Positions 15,066-24,763 of a DNA stretch of 35,624 bases are shown here, in pieces. Position numbers and translations under genes: made by a program. The first letter of the stretch is position 1, and the number at the start of each line of letters is the position of its first letter. This DNA comes from a bacterium (lineage in GTDB: Bacteria > Cyanobacteriota > Vampirovibrionia > Gastranaerophilales > UBA9971): NCBI GenBank assembly GCA_037147175.1, contig JBAWVS010000026.1, positions 1 through 35,624 of the forward strand, given 5' to 3'. The notes beneath the pieces are model-generated. The model had not been told where the DNA came from, searched no databases, and saw only the letters and a program-made list of their open reading frames with translations.

Positions 15066-15880
15066 ACGATTCCTTTGTAACGGCCATCAATACCCAGCGG
15101 GTAACAAAAGATTGGATGGATCAAATTGCAGTAAACCTGAGTAATGTTTACACACCCGGTTATAGAGAAATAAACGGCACTTTCCAGTCATTTCTGAACG
15201 GTTCAACTTTAGATGAAATAAGGGTAAAGACTACTCAAGGTAAATCAATGCCGGGAACTTCCCCTGAAAATGTCTTTCTGGAAGGACAGGGATTTTTCGT
15301 AACCAAAAGACCCGACGGAAACATTTTATACACACGTCTTGGTGAATTTACTTTTGACAGGGAAGGTGTTTATAAGACAAAAGAAGGCTATAACGTACAG
15401 GGTTATATTTTAAACGACAAAGGTGAAGTTCAGGCAGGAATAAAAGACCCTAACGCAGGAAGAGCAGAAGACAACCTTGCAGCAATTCCCACTACTGATA
15501 TAAAACTTTGGATTGATCCAAGCAACGGCAAATATTTAGGCAAATACGAAGAATTTGAAATAAAAGGCGATGGCGTTCTTTATGGTAAAGCCGACAAAGG
15601 AAAAATTAAAGTTCCTTTATACAAAATTTCTGTTATGAATTTCCATAACCCTGCTGCAATGACACAGGTTAAGGAAGGTTATTATATTGAAAACGAAGCC
15701 TCCGGAAAACCTGTTATCGGCAGAGGCGAAGTCAGGGGCTTCCTTCTTGAATCTTCAAACGCTGATATGAAAGGAAATATTACTTATTTCCAACAGGCAA
15801 AACTTCAGCTTGATATGGCTAATAAACTCGTCAGCACAAATAAACAGCTTCTTGAAGAAGCTTTAAAGTTGCTGCAATAA
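15062..15880 (+). CDS. Flagellar hook/rod protein of the FlgE/FlgF/FlgG family
   Basis: The 272-aa axial protein has an N-terminal D0-type segment (VTKDWMDQIAVNLSNVYTPG, cf. the usual 'iaNNlANvnT.Gyk'), then GQGFFVTKRPDGNILYTRLG and FTFDREGVYKTKEGYNVQGY, both hallmarks of the family. Its C-terminal D0 helix (AKLQLDMANKLVSTNKQLLE) packs with the N-terminal one. Length favours a rod protein (FlgF or FlgG, about 250-265) over the larger hook protein FlgE, but the subtype is not certain. GGAGG precedes the ATG, which overlaps the previous stop (ATGA), indicating translational coupling. The N-terminal motif is unusually diverged. Confidence 0.83.
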   Translation: MNDSFVTAINTQRVTKDWMDQIAVNLSNVYTPGYREINGTFQSFLNGSTLDEIRVKTTQGKSMPGTSPENVFLEGQGFFVTKRPDGNILYTRLGEFTFDREGVYKTKEGYNVQGYILNDKGEVQAGIKDPNAGRAEDNLAAIPTTDIKLWIDPSNGKYLGKYEEFEIKGDGVLYGKADKGKIKVPLYKISVMNFHNPAAMTQVKEGYYIENEASGKPVIGRGEVRGFLLESSNADMKGNITYFQQAKLQLDMANKLVSTNKQLLEEALKLLQ

Positions 15881-15965
15881 GCTAATTATCTGTTAATATT
15901 TTTATCCGTAGAACCTACGCCTTTTTCTCCCCTTTAAGTAACTCCAATTGTCAGTTAAATTTATG

Positions 15966-16048
15966 CGTCATTGGGCAAAGAGGCTTTAGACTCGAAGCAG
16001 GCAATCCGTTTTAATTTTATAGATTGCTTCGCTATGCTCGCAATGACG
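15966..16048. repeat. REP/BIME-like dispersed element 3
   Basis: Ends CGTCATTG (15966-15973) and CAATGACG (16041-16048) are exact inverted repeats. The right unit, read on the minus strand, has stem ATTGC/GCAAT, GA on both sides (one extra A), inner GC/GC and an ATA loop. The left unit contains GAGGCTTTAGACTCGAAG, matching the minus-strand right unit of element 1. It sits between the convergent flagellar and transporter genes, where it could also end transcription. No other gene fits in this gap. Confidence 0.75.
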
Positions 16049-16064
16049 ATTTTAGATATTCGAG

Positions 16065-17609
16065 TTAATTAAGCGTTTTGCCTTTTTCTTTGACGGTAAG
16101 TGTAATAATGGCTGCGATTAGTACAGAAATTCCGCCTACGATAAATGCATATTCCCAATGATGAGCCATTCCTCCATTTACAGACATTGGGCTTTTATTA
16201 ATTAAAAACCCTATAGCCACAGAAGTTAAGAGCTGAGGACCTGCGATAAACAGGTTAAATTTCCCCATAGCAGAGCCTTCTGTTCCGACCTGAATATGTT
16301 CTGTAAGCAAAGCAAACGGTAAAGCCAGAATCGAAGCCCAACCCAAACCTATTACACCCATAAAAACAAATACGGGAAGTGTAGACTTTGCAATAAATGC
16401 TAATCCCAGAAAAGACAAGCCCATTGTCGTTAATGATGCCGCATGCACGTTTTTCTTTCCGAATCTGTTGCATAAATACCCTAATGGAAGTGAAACAAGA
16501 AAGCATACTAAATTAAGCAGTGCAAATGCTCCGCCGGAAATGTTTGTTGCCTGAAGAATTTTAGCATTGAAAGAAGCCTTAATTGCCTCTGTAGCGGCTG
16601 AAAGATCAGGGATTTGATAAATATTATGTACGACATAATTGTTAAAATAAATAAAAAGACTCATCATTCCAAGCCATGTAAAAAACTGAACCGCACAAAG
16701 CTTGAAAATTTCTTTTGATTTAAAACTCATAAGCGCCATACCGAGCATTGGAACGCTTGTTATTAATACGAATAAAGATAAAAGATTAATCACCGAATCT
16801 TTATTTGAAAGATCAAATTTACCTGTTAAAAATATAATTCCCATAACAAAAAGTGAAATTAGCGCACTGATTCCAAAGTTTTTAGCAGGCTCTAATGCGC
16901 TTTCTTTCTGCGAATCATTTTTCTTAAGCTTTGTATTCTCTTTTGTTGTAAGGCTTGTGTAAAGAATACATACTGTAAAAGCAATTGCAGCCATTATAAA
17001 TTGTTGGTAAATAGACATTTGATAGCCCGTTAAAAGCTTAACAGCGAGCGGAGACCCGAAAGAAATTACTGAGCCGAGTCCTATTGCAAAACTCAGGTAA
17101 GAATTTGCAACAGCGTGTTGTTCTTGTGGCGCAATATCAGGAATTAAAGCCCTGTAAGGTCCCTGACTTATATTAACGCTGGCATCAATTATCCAAAGAA
17201 CTGCTGCCGCTAAAATAATCGCAGGAATCCCAATTTTTGTTGCTATAGCAAGAGAATTAGGAAAAGCAAGAAGGGCTAAACTTCCTATAATTGCACCTAC
17301 AATCAGAAAGGGTCTTCTTCTGCCGATTTTTGTCATAATATTATCGCTTATTACACCGATAATCGGCTGAACAAGAATGCCTGTAATAGGACCCGCAAGC
17401 CACATCAGACCAAAGATTAACGGTGTTGCACCAAGAGGTTCTGTAACTCTGCCGGAAAGTCCTATTTGCATTGACCATGCGAATTGCAAACCGAAAAAAC
17501 CTATACAAAGATTCAGCAATTGTTTTACAGAAAGTTTTTCGGGTTTATTTTCGTTTGACTTTGAAATAACTTCAGTTATTACTTCTATTTTTTCCTGAAC
17601 ATCAGCCAT
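16065..17609 (-). CDS. MFS sugar transporter of the SLC45/GPH-like type
   Basis: The 514-aa protein has about twelve hydrophobic helices and a polar N-terminal tail. After the second helix it carries GVISDNIMTKIGRRRPF, the MFS loop 2-3 motif as found in sucrose/maltose:cation symporters (SLC45, plant SUC). Further features are NISQGPYRALIPDIAP in the fourth helix region and GYLCNRFGKKNVH in the second half. It probably imports a di- or oligosaccharide with a cation; substrate unknown. The C-terminus ends in KEKGKTLN. GAGAGGG lies 6 nt before the ATG. It follows serS on the same strand with a 59-nt gap. Confidence 0.83.
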   Translation of the reverse strand: MADVQEKIEVITEVISKSNENKPEKLSVKQLLNLCIGFFGLQFAWSMQIGLSGRVTEPLGATPLIFGLMWLAGPITGILVQPIIGVISDNIMTKIGRRRPFLIVGAIIGSLALLAFPNSLAIATKIGIPAIILAAAVLWIIDASVNISQGPYRALIPDIAPQEQHAVANSYLSFAIGLGSVISFGSPLAVKLLTGYQMSIYQQFIMAAIAFTVCILYTSLTTKENTKLKKNDSQKESALEPAKNFGISALISLFVMGIIFLTGKFDLSNKDSVINLLSLFVLITSVPMLGMALMSFKSKEIFKLCAVQFFTWLGMMSLFIYFNNYVVHNIYQIPDLSAATEAIKASFNAKILQATNISGGAFALLNLVCFLVSLPLGYLCNRFGKKNVHAASLTTMGLSFLGLAFIAKSTLPVFVFMGVIGLGWASILALPFALLTEHIQVGTEGSAMGKFNLFIAGPQLLTSVAIGFLINKSPMSVNGGMAHHWEYAFIVGGISVLIAAIITLTVKEKGKTLN

Positions 17610-17668
17610 AAAAACCCTCTCTTTGAATTTATATATACCTGAAATCGATTCGGATTTTTTATAAATAT

Positions 17669-18955
<1,287 letters not shown>

Positions 18956-19030
18956 CTAAATTACTTACTCAGATAAAATAATTATATTATGAAATTTATT
19001 AGACAGATAAATATTTTTTATTTCATGCAT

Positions 19031-19666
19031 TTATTTTCTTGCAAGATTTAATAGTGAAATAACTTCTTTGTCGGTTACCTGCTCAAAATCACAATAATAC
19101 TGACCAACCGCAAAAAAATCAGGTGGTTCACGAAGGCAAATAAACTCGTCAACTTCCTCACGGAACTTATTGGCAGTATCTTGAGGACTTACAGGGACAG
19201 CGAGGATAATTTTTTCAGGAATCATCTGCTTTACAGCTAAAACAGCCGCTCCTGCCGTAACACCTGTAGCAAGCCCGTCATCAACTATAATCACTGTTTT
19301 TCCGCTCAAATCAAGCGGAGGCAAGTTGCCGCGATAGAGTTTTATTCGTCTGTTCATTTCTACGGTCTCACGCTTGATAATTTCTTCCATCTCATCTTTA
19401 GAAATCCCCAGAAATCTAATTGCATCAAGGTTGAGTATGCGGACATTATTCGGTGCAATGGCACCAATTCCCAATTCGGGCTGAAAAGGACTTCCCAACT
19501 TTCGGGTAATCATTACATCCAGAGAAGCCTTGAGTATTTTTGCCACTTCATAGCCTGTAACTACGCCACCTCTGGGCAAAGCAATGATTATCGGATTTTC
19601 GTCTTTAAATTTTATTAATTTCTCAGCGAGTTGTCGTCCGCCATCCTGCCTATTCTTAAAAAGCAT
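19031..19666 (-). CDS. Phosphoribosyltransferase-domain protein
   Basis: The 211-aa type I phosphoribosyltransferase fold has the PRPP-binding motif VIIVDDGLATGVTAGAA (residues 125-141), preceded by an ALPRGGVVTGYEVA strand-loop (29-42) and LGSPFQPELGIGAIA (57-71). This subgroup is annotated only by fold; its substrate is unknown. The gene starts 3 nt after the hydrolase stop, with AAAGGA overlapping the end of that gene, so the two are co-translated. As I recall, other bacteria encode the same two domains as one fused protein, which would mean a shared function. Confidence 0.85.
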   Translation of the reverse strand: MLFKNRQDGGRQLAEKLIKFKDENPIIIALPRGGVVTGYEVAKILKASLDVMITRKLGSPFQPELGIGAIAPNNVRILNLDAIRFLGISKDEMEEIIKRETVEMNRRIKLYRGNLPPLDLSGKTVIIVDDGLATGVTAGAAVLAVKQMIPEKIILAVPVSPQDTANKFREEVDEFICLREPPDFFAVGQYYCDFEQVTDKEVISLLNLARK

Positions 19667-19669
19667 CGA

Positions 19670-20320
19670 CTATTCCTTTTTTAAAAACTTTAAAAACCAA
19701 TTTGCTGCCTGTTTTGCAACTTCTTCCAAAGCCCCCGGCTCTTCAAAAAGATGTGTGGCTTTGGGGATTATGGATAATTCTTTTGTGCAGTTAATTTTTT
19801 TCAAAGCATATTGATTCACATCAATAACAAAATCGTCATTTTCACCAACTATCAATAAAATTGGGGTTTCAATTTCTGCTAATTGCTTATCAGCCAGATC
19901 AACCCTTCCCCCTCGAGAAACTATCGCCGAAACATTAGCTTTTTCTTTTGCTGCTGATATAACAGCAGAAGCTGCTCCGGTACTTGCGCCAAAATAACCG
20001 ATACTTAAATCTTTTGTTTCTTCAGTTTCCTTAAGCCACTTAGTTATTCCGATTAAACGCTCAGAAAGCAAATTTATGTCAAATCGACTCTCATAGATTA
20101 AATCCTCCTGTTTTGTCAATAAATCCACCAGAAGAGTCGCCAATTTTTCTTTTTGCAATATTTGAGCAACAAAATTATTTCTCGGGCTAAATCTACTGCT
20201 TCCGCTGCCATGTGCGAACAAAACCAAACCTGATGAATTTTCAGGAACCGTTAATTCACCTTCAATAACAACTGAATTTATTTTTATGTTTACTGTTTTT
20301 TTGATTTCTTTTTCCGGCAT
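19670..20320 (-). CDS. Alpha/beta hydrolase, dienelactone-hydrolase-like
   Basis: The 216-aa hydrolase has VLFAHGSGSSRFSPRN (oxyanion region, about 33-48), the nucleophile elbow GASTG (Ser113), GENDDFV (Asp162 or Asp163) and ATHLFEEPG (His190). This is a complete Ser-Asp-His triad. No signal peptide is present. I chose the ATG at 20320 because GGAGG stands 7 nt before it; an in-frame ATG at 20350 has no such site. It is directly followed by the phosphoribosyltransferase gene and lies 74 nt after mnmG. Substrate unknown. Confidence 0.85.
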   Translation of the reverse strand: MPEKEIKKTVNIKINSVVIEGELTVPENSSGLVLFAHGSGSSRFSPRNNFVAQILQKEKLATLLVDLLTKQEDLIYESRFDINLLSERLIGITKWLKETEETKDLSIGYFGASTGAASAVISAAKEKANVSAIVSRGGRVDLADKQLAEIETPILLIVGENDDFVIDVNQYALKKINCTKELSIIPKATHLFEEPGALEEVAKQAANWFLKFLKKE

Positions 20321-20370
20321 GACTAAACCTCCGTTGGTTAAGTATGGCAATAAAAATAGAATTTATTAAC

Positions 20371-20384
20371 TCGCCAAATGGCGA
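20371..20384 (-). terminator. Weak hairpin after mnmG
   Basis: TCGCC/GGCGA forms a five-pair stem with a four-base loop, 11 nt past the mnmG stop. On the minus strand no T run follows. It may attenuate or stabilise rather than terminate. Confidence 0.25.
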
Positions 20385-20394
20385 AAAATCAGGA

Positions 20395-22281
20395 TTAAAC
20401 TTTTGTTTTTGTGCGTCTTCTTGCTTCCAGAATTACCATGAGGATAGAAATATCAACAGGGTTAACCCCGCCTATTCTCGAAGCCTGCGCAAGATTTACA
20501 GGGCGGATTCTTGACAATTTATCTATTGCTTCCTTAGAAAGCTGGAAAATTTCTTGATAATCAATATTTTCAGGAATTTTTGTCTTCTCAAGCTTATCCG
20601 CCTGCTCTATTTGAGAGTTTTGTCTTTCTATATAGCCGGAATACTTAAGATTTACTTCTACATTCTCATAAATTTCCCTTGAAAGTGCAATTTCATGCGC
20701 TTTAGAGTCAACTTTTTTAATCGCTTCATAATTTAAATTCGGTCGCTTAATTAATTCTGCAAGCGTGTAGCTAAGTTTCATTTCTTCGCCGTATTCAGCA
20801 AGGGTTTTGTTTATTTCTTCGTTCGGCTTAATTCTTGTATTTTCGAGCCTGTGCGTCTCTTCCTGAATAGATTTTTGTTTTTCCTGAAAAAGCTTCCATC
20901 TTTCATCATTTATCAGCCCAATTTCTCTTCCCAGAGGCGTAAGCCTTTCATCTGCATTATCCTGCCTTAATATAAGCCTGTATTCTGACCTTGAAGTAAG
21001 CATTCTGTATGGTTCATCCATTTCTTTTGTTACAAGATCATCTATAAGTGTTCCTGTGTAGGAACTGCTTCTTGACAAAACAATTAATTCTTTATTTTCG
21101 CTATATCTGGCGGCATTAATTCCTGCAATAAGTCCTTGCGCTGCTGCTTCTTCATATCCGCTTGTTCCATTAACCTGTCCACCGCAAAATAAACCGTTTA
21201 TTTTTTTTGTCATCAACGAGTGTGTAAGCTGAACAGCAGGAATATAGTCATACTCAACCGCATAAGCAGGTTTTAGGACAAAAACTTCTTCAAGTCCCGG
21301 CAAAGATCTCAGCATTTTTAGCTGAACATCGGCAGGAAGGCTTGTTGAAAAGCCCTGAACGTAAGTTTCATAAGTGTTTTTTCCTTCCGGCTCAATAAAT
21401 ATATGATGAGATTCGTTGTGGGCAAACCTTACAACTTTGTCTTCAATAGAAGGGCAGTAACGAGGACCTTTACCACCGATAAGTCCTGCATACATCGGCG
21501 ATTTATCAAGATTTGCAAGTATTATATCGTGAGTTTGTTTTGTTGTCCTTGTCAAATAGCAAGGAATTTGTTCTCTTACAGGTCTGTTAGGCTCAAAAGA
21601 AAAGAAATTGAGCTGTTTATCTCCCGGCTGAACGATTAATCTGGAAAAATCAATAGTTCTTGCATCGACTCTGGCAGGAGTACCTGTTTTTAGTTTTTTT
21701 ACAGTAAAGCCCAGCTTAATAAGAGCCTCAGAAAGCCCGTTTGCCGGCATTTCTCCCAATCTTCCCGCTGAAAAAGACTGTAATCCTATAAAAATCTTTC
21801 CGTTAAGTGATGTTCCTGTCGTTAAAACAACTGCTTTAGCTTTGTATTGCAACCCCAGTTCGTCTATAACACCGCAAATTTTGTCATCGTTAACAATCAA
21901 ATCAACTACAGTACATTGCTTAATCTGCAAATTTTCCTGTTTTTCCAGTAATTCCCTGACAAACTTCATATATTCTTTTTTGTCTGATTGCGCCCTCAAA
22001 GCTCTAACAGCAGGTCCTTTACTTAAATTAAGCATTTTCATCTGCAAATAAGTAGCATCGGCTGCAATCCCCATAATTCCGCCAAGCGCATCTATCTCCC
22101 GCACAAGATTAGACTTTGCAGGTCCGCCTATGGCAGGGTTGCAAGGCATCATTGCCAGATTTTCTATATTTAAACTTGTTAAAAGTGTTTTAGCACCAAG
22201 TTTTGAAGCTGCCATCGCCGCTTCACATCCGGCATGACCGCCACCTACCACTATCACATCATATTCAAAAGTTGTATTCAT
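20395..22281 (-). CDS. mnmG: tRNA uridine-5-carboxymethylaminomethyl modification enzyme MnmG
   Basis: The 628-aa FAD-dependent enzyme works with MnmE on the wobble uridine (U34). The FAD dinucleotide-binding motif VVGGGHAGCEAA is at residues 11-22, followed by the family's MMPCNPAIGGPAKSNLV, GPRYCPSIEDKVVRFA and LFCGGQVNGTSGYEEAAAQG. The C-terminal MnmE-interacting domain ends with LSRIRPVNLAQASRIGGVNP. Length is typical. GGAAG lies before the ATG and overlaps a possible 30-codon ORF that ends 2 nt upstream. Confidence 0.97.
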   Translation of the reverse strand: MNTTFEYDVIVVGGGHAGCEAAMAASKLGAKTLLTSLNIENLAMMPCNPAIGGPAKSNLVREIDALGGIMGIAADATYLQMKMLNLSKGPAVRALRAQSDKKEYMKFVRELLEKQENLQIKQCTVVDLIVNDDKICGVIDELGLQYKAKAVVLTTGTSLNGKIFIGLQSFSAGRLGEMPANGLSEALIKLGFTVKKLKTGTPARVDARTIDFSRLIVQPGDKQLNFFSFEPNRPVREQIPCYLTRTTKQTHDIILANLDKSPMYAGLIGGKGPRYCPSIEDKVVRFAHNESHHIFIEPEGKNTYETYVQGFSTSLPADVQLKMLRSLPGLEEVFVLKPAYAVEYDYIPAVQLTHSLMTKKINGLFCGGQVNGTSGYEEAAAQGLIAGINAARYSENKELIVLSRSSSYTGTLIDDLVTKEMDEPYRMLTSRSEYRLILRQDNADERLTPLGREIGLINDERWKLFQEKQKSIQEETHRLENTRIKPNEEINKTLAEYGEEMKLSYTLAELIKRPNLNYEAIKKVDSKAHEIALSREIYENVEVNLKYSGYIERQNSQIEQADKLEKTKIPENIDYQEIFQLSKEAIDKLSRIRPVNLAQASRIGGVNPVDISILMVILEARRRTKTKV

Positions 22282-22283
22282 TC

Positions 22284-22376
22284 TTATACTTCCAGAAGTT
22301 TCTTTTCATCAAATTCAATTTCTGCCGCTTTTAATTCTTTTGCTAATTTATTGTGCCATCCACAATGCCTATCCAT
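22284..22376 (-). CDS. Possible 30-codon ORF or gene remnant before mnmG
   Basis: An open frame begins MDRHCGWHNKLAKEL, continues KAAEIEFDEKK and ends in TAA 2 nt before the mnmG ATG. It lies between repeat element 4 and mnmG. Composition looks protein-like (amphipathic Lys/Glu helix) and the pattern C-G-W-H...EIEFDE faintly recalls the glutaredoxin active-site helix and following strand, but the second Cys is His. There is no ribosome-binding site before its ATG. It could be a truncated remnant, a leader peptide overlapping the mnmG ribosome-binding site, or chance. Confidence 0.3.
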   Translation of the reverse strand: MDRHCGWHNKLAKELKAAEIEFDEKKLLEV

Positions 22377-22406
22377 AGCAATATAATTCTGCTATTATTC
22401 ATAAAT

Positions 22407-22444
22407 GGGACAGATTCTTCGTGCTAAAGCACTCAGAATGACAC
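22407..22444. repeat. REP-like dispersed element 4, single unit
   Basis: One unit, read on the minus strand: GTC, stem ATTCT/AGAAT, GA/GA, inner GTGC/GCAC, loop TTTA, then CTGTCC. It matches the right half of element 1 outside the inner stem, where both arms differ together and pairing is kept. It begins 2 nt past the miaA stop codon and may serve as the 3' end of that transcript. Confidence 0.75.
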
Positions 22445-22446
22445 CT

Positions 22447-23382
22447 TTAGTGCTTAAGATATTCTTCAACTATTTTATCAACTATTGTAACACTATCAAT
22501 TTTATCAATAAAAAACCAATTAATCTTCTTATTTGCTCTAAACCACGTAAGCTGCCTCTTTGCAAACTTTCTGGTATTTTGCTGAATCTTTGCAACTGCT
22601 TCTTCGAGTGTGTAAATTCCGTCAAAATACTCGCAAATCTCTTTATATCCCAGAGTTTTTAATAAAGAAACTGTTCGTCCGTATTTTTTTATAAGGGTTT
22701 CTACTTCTTTAATCAGCCCTTGTTCCAACATTATAACTACTCTGCAATTTATTCTTTCATAAAGAAGCTCTCTGTCTTCGGCATTTAAGCCACAGTAAAG
22801 CACGTCATACTCAGATTCTGAAACTGTTTGACTTTCTGACATTTTTTGACCTGATATTTTTTGAACCTCAAGCGCTCTTATAATCCTAAAAGAATCATTA
22901 GGCATGAGCTTTTTAGCCATTTCAGGGTCGGATTCCTGAAGTTTTTTATAAAGGGCTTCTTTTCCTTTATTTTTGACCAGATCTTCCATTTCCTGCCGAA
23001 AATCCTCGTCAGGATCAACATCAGGAATATTTAAGCCTTCAAGAAGCGCTTTTATATAAAATCCCGTTCCTCCAACGATTATCGGTACTTTGTTTTTATT
23101 AAGAATTTCTTTGATTTTTTCTTCAGCTTCTTTTTTATATTTGCCGACAGTATAAGTTTCTGACGGAGATTGAATGCTTACAAGATAATGCTGGATTCCT
23201 GCCGTCTCTTCTTCTGTTGGTTTGGCTGTTCCAATGTTAAAATCCTTATAAACAAGTCTTGAATCAGCAGAAATTATCTCTCCATTCAGTATTTTGGCAA
23301 TTTGAATAGCGATATTTGTCTTTCCTGAAGCTGTAGGACCAACTATGGCAATTAATTTTGGTTTTTTACAGAGATTATTCAC
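22447..23382 (-). CDS. miaA: tRNA dimethylallyltransferase MiaA
   Basis: The 311-aa enzyme transfers a dimethylallyl group to A37, making i6A, the substrate of MiaB (8725-10041). Visible motifs are the P-loop GPTASGKT (15-22), SADSRLVYKDFNIGTAKP, VGGTGFYIKALLEG, the arginine-rich FRIIRALEV and, near the end, QNTRKFAKRQLTWFR. Length is normal. The start is a GTG with GGAT upstream at long spacing; no better in-frame start exists. Confidence 0.96.
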   Translation of the reverse strand: MNNLCKKPKLIAIVGPTASGKTNIAIQIAKILNGEIISADSRLVYKDFNIGTAKPTEEETAGIQHYLVSIQSPSETYTVGKYKKEAEEKIKEILNKNKVPIIVGGTGFYIKALLEGLNIPDVDPDEDFRQEMEDLVKNKGKEALYKKLQESDPEMAKKLMPNDSFRIIRALEVQKISGQKMSESQTVSESEYDVLYCGLNAEDRELLYERINCRVVIMLEQGLIKEVETLIKKYGRTVSLLKTLGYKEICEYFDGIYTLEEAVAKIQQNTRKFAKRQLTWFRANKKINWFFIDKIDSVTIVDKIVEEYLKH

Positions 23383-23552
23383 TTATAATCTTTATCCTTT
23401 TTTAAATTGCCCTCTGCAAAGGTTTCGTAATATTTTACACACATATTAAAGAATTAAAATGACTGAATTTACAAGCCTCAAACAAGCAAAATCTTTAATC
23501 ATAAACAGGGTAAAAATATAAAAACCGTAGCTCAGAATGAAGTTCTTTTTAA

Positions 23553-23576
23553 CTTGTTTTTTTAGAAAAAAACAAG
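23553..23576. repeat. Perfect A/T-rich palindrome
   Basis: CTTGTTTTTTT and its exact complement are separated by AG. It lies 34 nt past the stop of the six-helix protein gene, at the end of the pilus operon, within the 227-nt gap before miaA. The symmetric A and T runs could act in termination on the minus strand, but the loop is only two bases and the stem is A-T rich. Confidence 0.4.
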
Positions 23577-23609
23577 TACAGTTAAAGGGATGCATACGAT
23601 TTTACAAAC

Positions 23610-24416
23610 TTACCTGTATCTTTCAAAGTATAAAAAAGTCATCATCGTATAATAAACTATAACATAGGCAAAAAGCATCAGAGTCAATAACTGGCTCAAA
23701 ATATTTTCACCCAACATAAAATTTAAAACAAAAATAAAAATAAAGCTTATCAACATTAAAGTAAATATTAAAAATGTGTTTATCGGATCATTTAAAACAG
23801 CCTTTATGCTTGAAATAAATGCACTCACGGGGTTTTTATTTTCAACGACAACAAACTGCGTCCACAGCATAGTCAAATAAGAGAAAAACCCGACAAAAGA
23901 CATATCAATCGCCGCTATCTTAAAAATTCTTATTTTATCCGCATGACTAATTTTATTCCAGAAATTTAAAAAATCGGATTTTGTACTAAGCGTTTGAGGA
24001 AGATTTTCAAGCGAAAAACTTTTAAAAGTCCCTAAAAAATGAAAAATTGCTGATTCAACCAAATTTACAAACAAAATAAAAATCAAAATTCCCCAAAATA
24101 TTTTTTGAAAATATTTTCCTACTCCGGGAAAAAATTCTTTATATAAATTCAAGGAATTTAAAGTTTTTTGCTCATCTGAAATGTTTTCATTATTGGTATT
24201 TTCCAGACACATATGGAACATATTAAGCCAGCCTGAAAGAAAAACACTCTTTAATGCCAACACTGCAACTATTACAAAAGGATTTATGCCGCCTGGAGAT
24301 AATACAACAACAACAAGCAAAAGAAACATTAAAAACGGCATTATCAAAACCTGATTAATTTTAACAATATTAAAAGTTCTAGGGATAAGTTTATTAACGA
24401 GGATTTGAGTTTTCAT
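23610..24416 (-). CDS. Six-helix membrane protein at the end of the pilus operon
   Basis: I do not recognise this 268-aa protein. Hydrophobic stretches at about residues 22-40, 46-66, 105-127, 167-190, 213-234 and 238-262 predict six transmembrane helices. A soluble loop rich in Asn, Glu and Lys lies at about 70-100 and another at about 130-165. There are no catalytic motifs and no signal peptide. It starts 5 nt after the 105-aa gene and no promoter intervenes, so it is very likely expressed with pilB, pilC and the secretin. A role in pilus assembly is inferred from position only. Confidence 0.75.
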   Translation of the reverse strand: MKTQILVNKLIPRTFNIVKINQVLIMPFLMFLLLVVVVLSPGGINPFVIVAVLALKSVFLSGWLNMFHMCLENTNNENISDEQKTLNSLNLYKEFFPGVGKYFQKIFWGILIFILFVNLVESAIFHFLGTFKSFSLENLPQTLSTKSDFLNFWNKISHADKIRIFKIAAIDMSFVGFFSYLTMLWTQFVVVENKNPVSAFISSIKAVLNDPINTFLIFTLMLISFIFIFVLNFMLGENILSQLLTLMLFAYVIVYYTMMTFLYFERYR

Positions 24417-24421
24417 AGATT

Positions 24422-24739
24422 TTAGTTTTCTTTTACGGGTCTAATTAAAACTATCGAGTCAAGGTTAATCTGGATAAAATCATTCAGTTCAACTGCTCTT
24501 TCAGGATAATGTTTGTTGGTAATTTCTGCATCCTTAATTGCCATGAATCGCTTTTTGCCGTTAAGAATATCCGATAAAACCCTGTTCTTTTTGCCTGTTT
24601 TAGGCATAAAAACAAAACCTTTAATTTCATAATCTTTTGTTACTACATAAACTTTTTCAGACCAAAAGCCTGATATTGTTGATTTTATAAAATCATCTTC
24701 ACTAAAATCATCTTCACTAAAAAAAACTTCATTAGACAT
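24422..24739 (-). CDS. Small soluble protein in the pilus operon
   Basis: The 105-aa protein opens with a duplicated SEDDF/SEDDF acidic motif, caused by a 15-nt tandem repeat. The core reads VYVVTKDYEIKGFVFMP, RVLSDILNGKKRFMAIKDAE, then NLDSIVLIRPV: a small beta-rich domain. The 'RlsD.LN....F....da' pattern is reminiscent of the DUF6812 type, a call I hold weakly. It sits 24 nt after pilC and 5 nt before the six-helix protein. It may bind or regulate part of the pilus motor; function unknown. Confidence 0.72.
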   Translation of the reverse strand: MSNEVFFSEDDFSEDDFIKSTISGFWSEKVYVVTKDYEIKGFVFMPKTGKKNRVLSDILNGKKRFMAIKDAEITNKHYPERAVELNDFIQINLDSIVLIRPVKEN

Positions 24740-24763
24740 ATTGCTTTTCCTTTTTGCTTTTTC

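Noticed and set aside
23530-23540. CTCAGAATGA resembling the end of the dispersed repeat
   Set aside because: Only about ten bases match and no partner stem is present nearby; it could be a decayed copy but chance is just as likely.
23383-23609. A gene or RNA between miaA and the pilus operon
   Set aside because: Only a 20-codon frame without ribosome-binding site and an A/T palindrome are found; no tRNA-like or other structured RNA pattern is visible.
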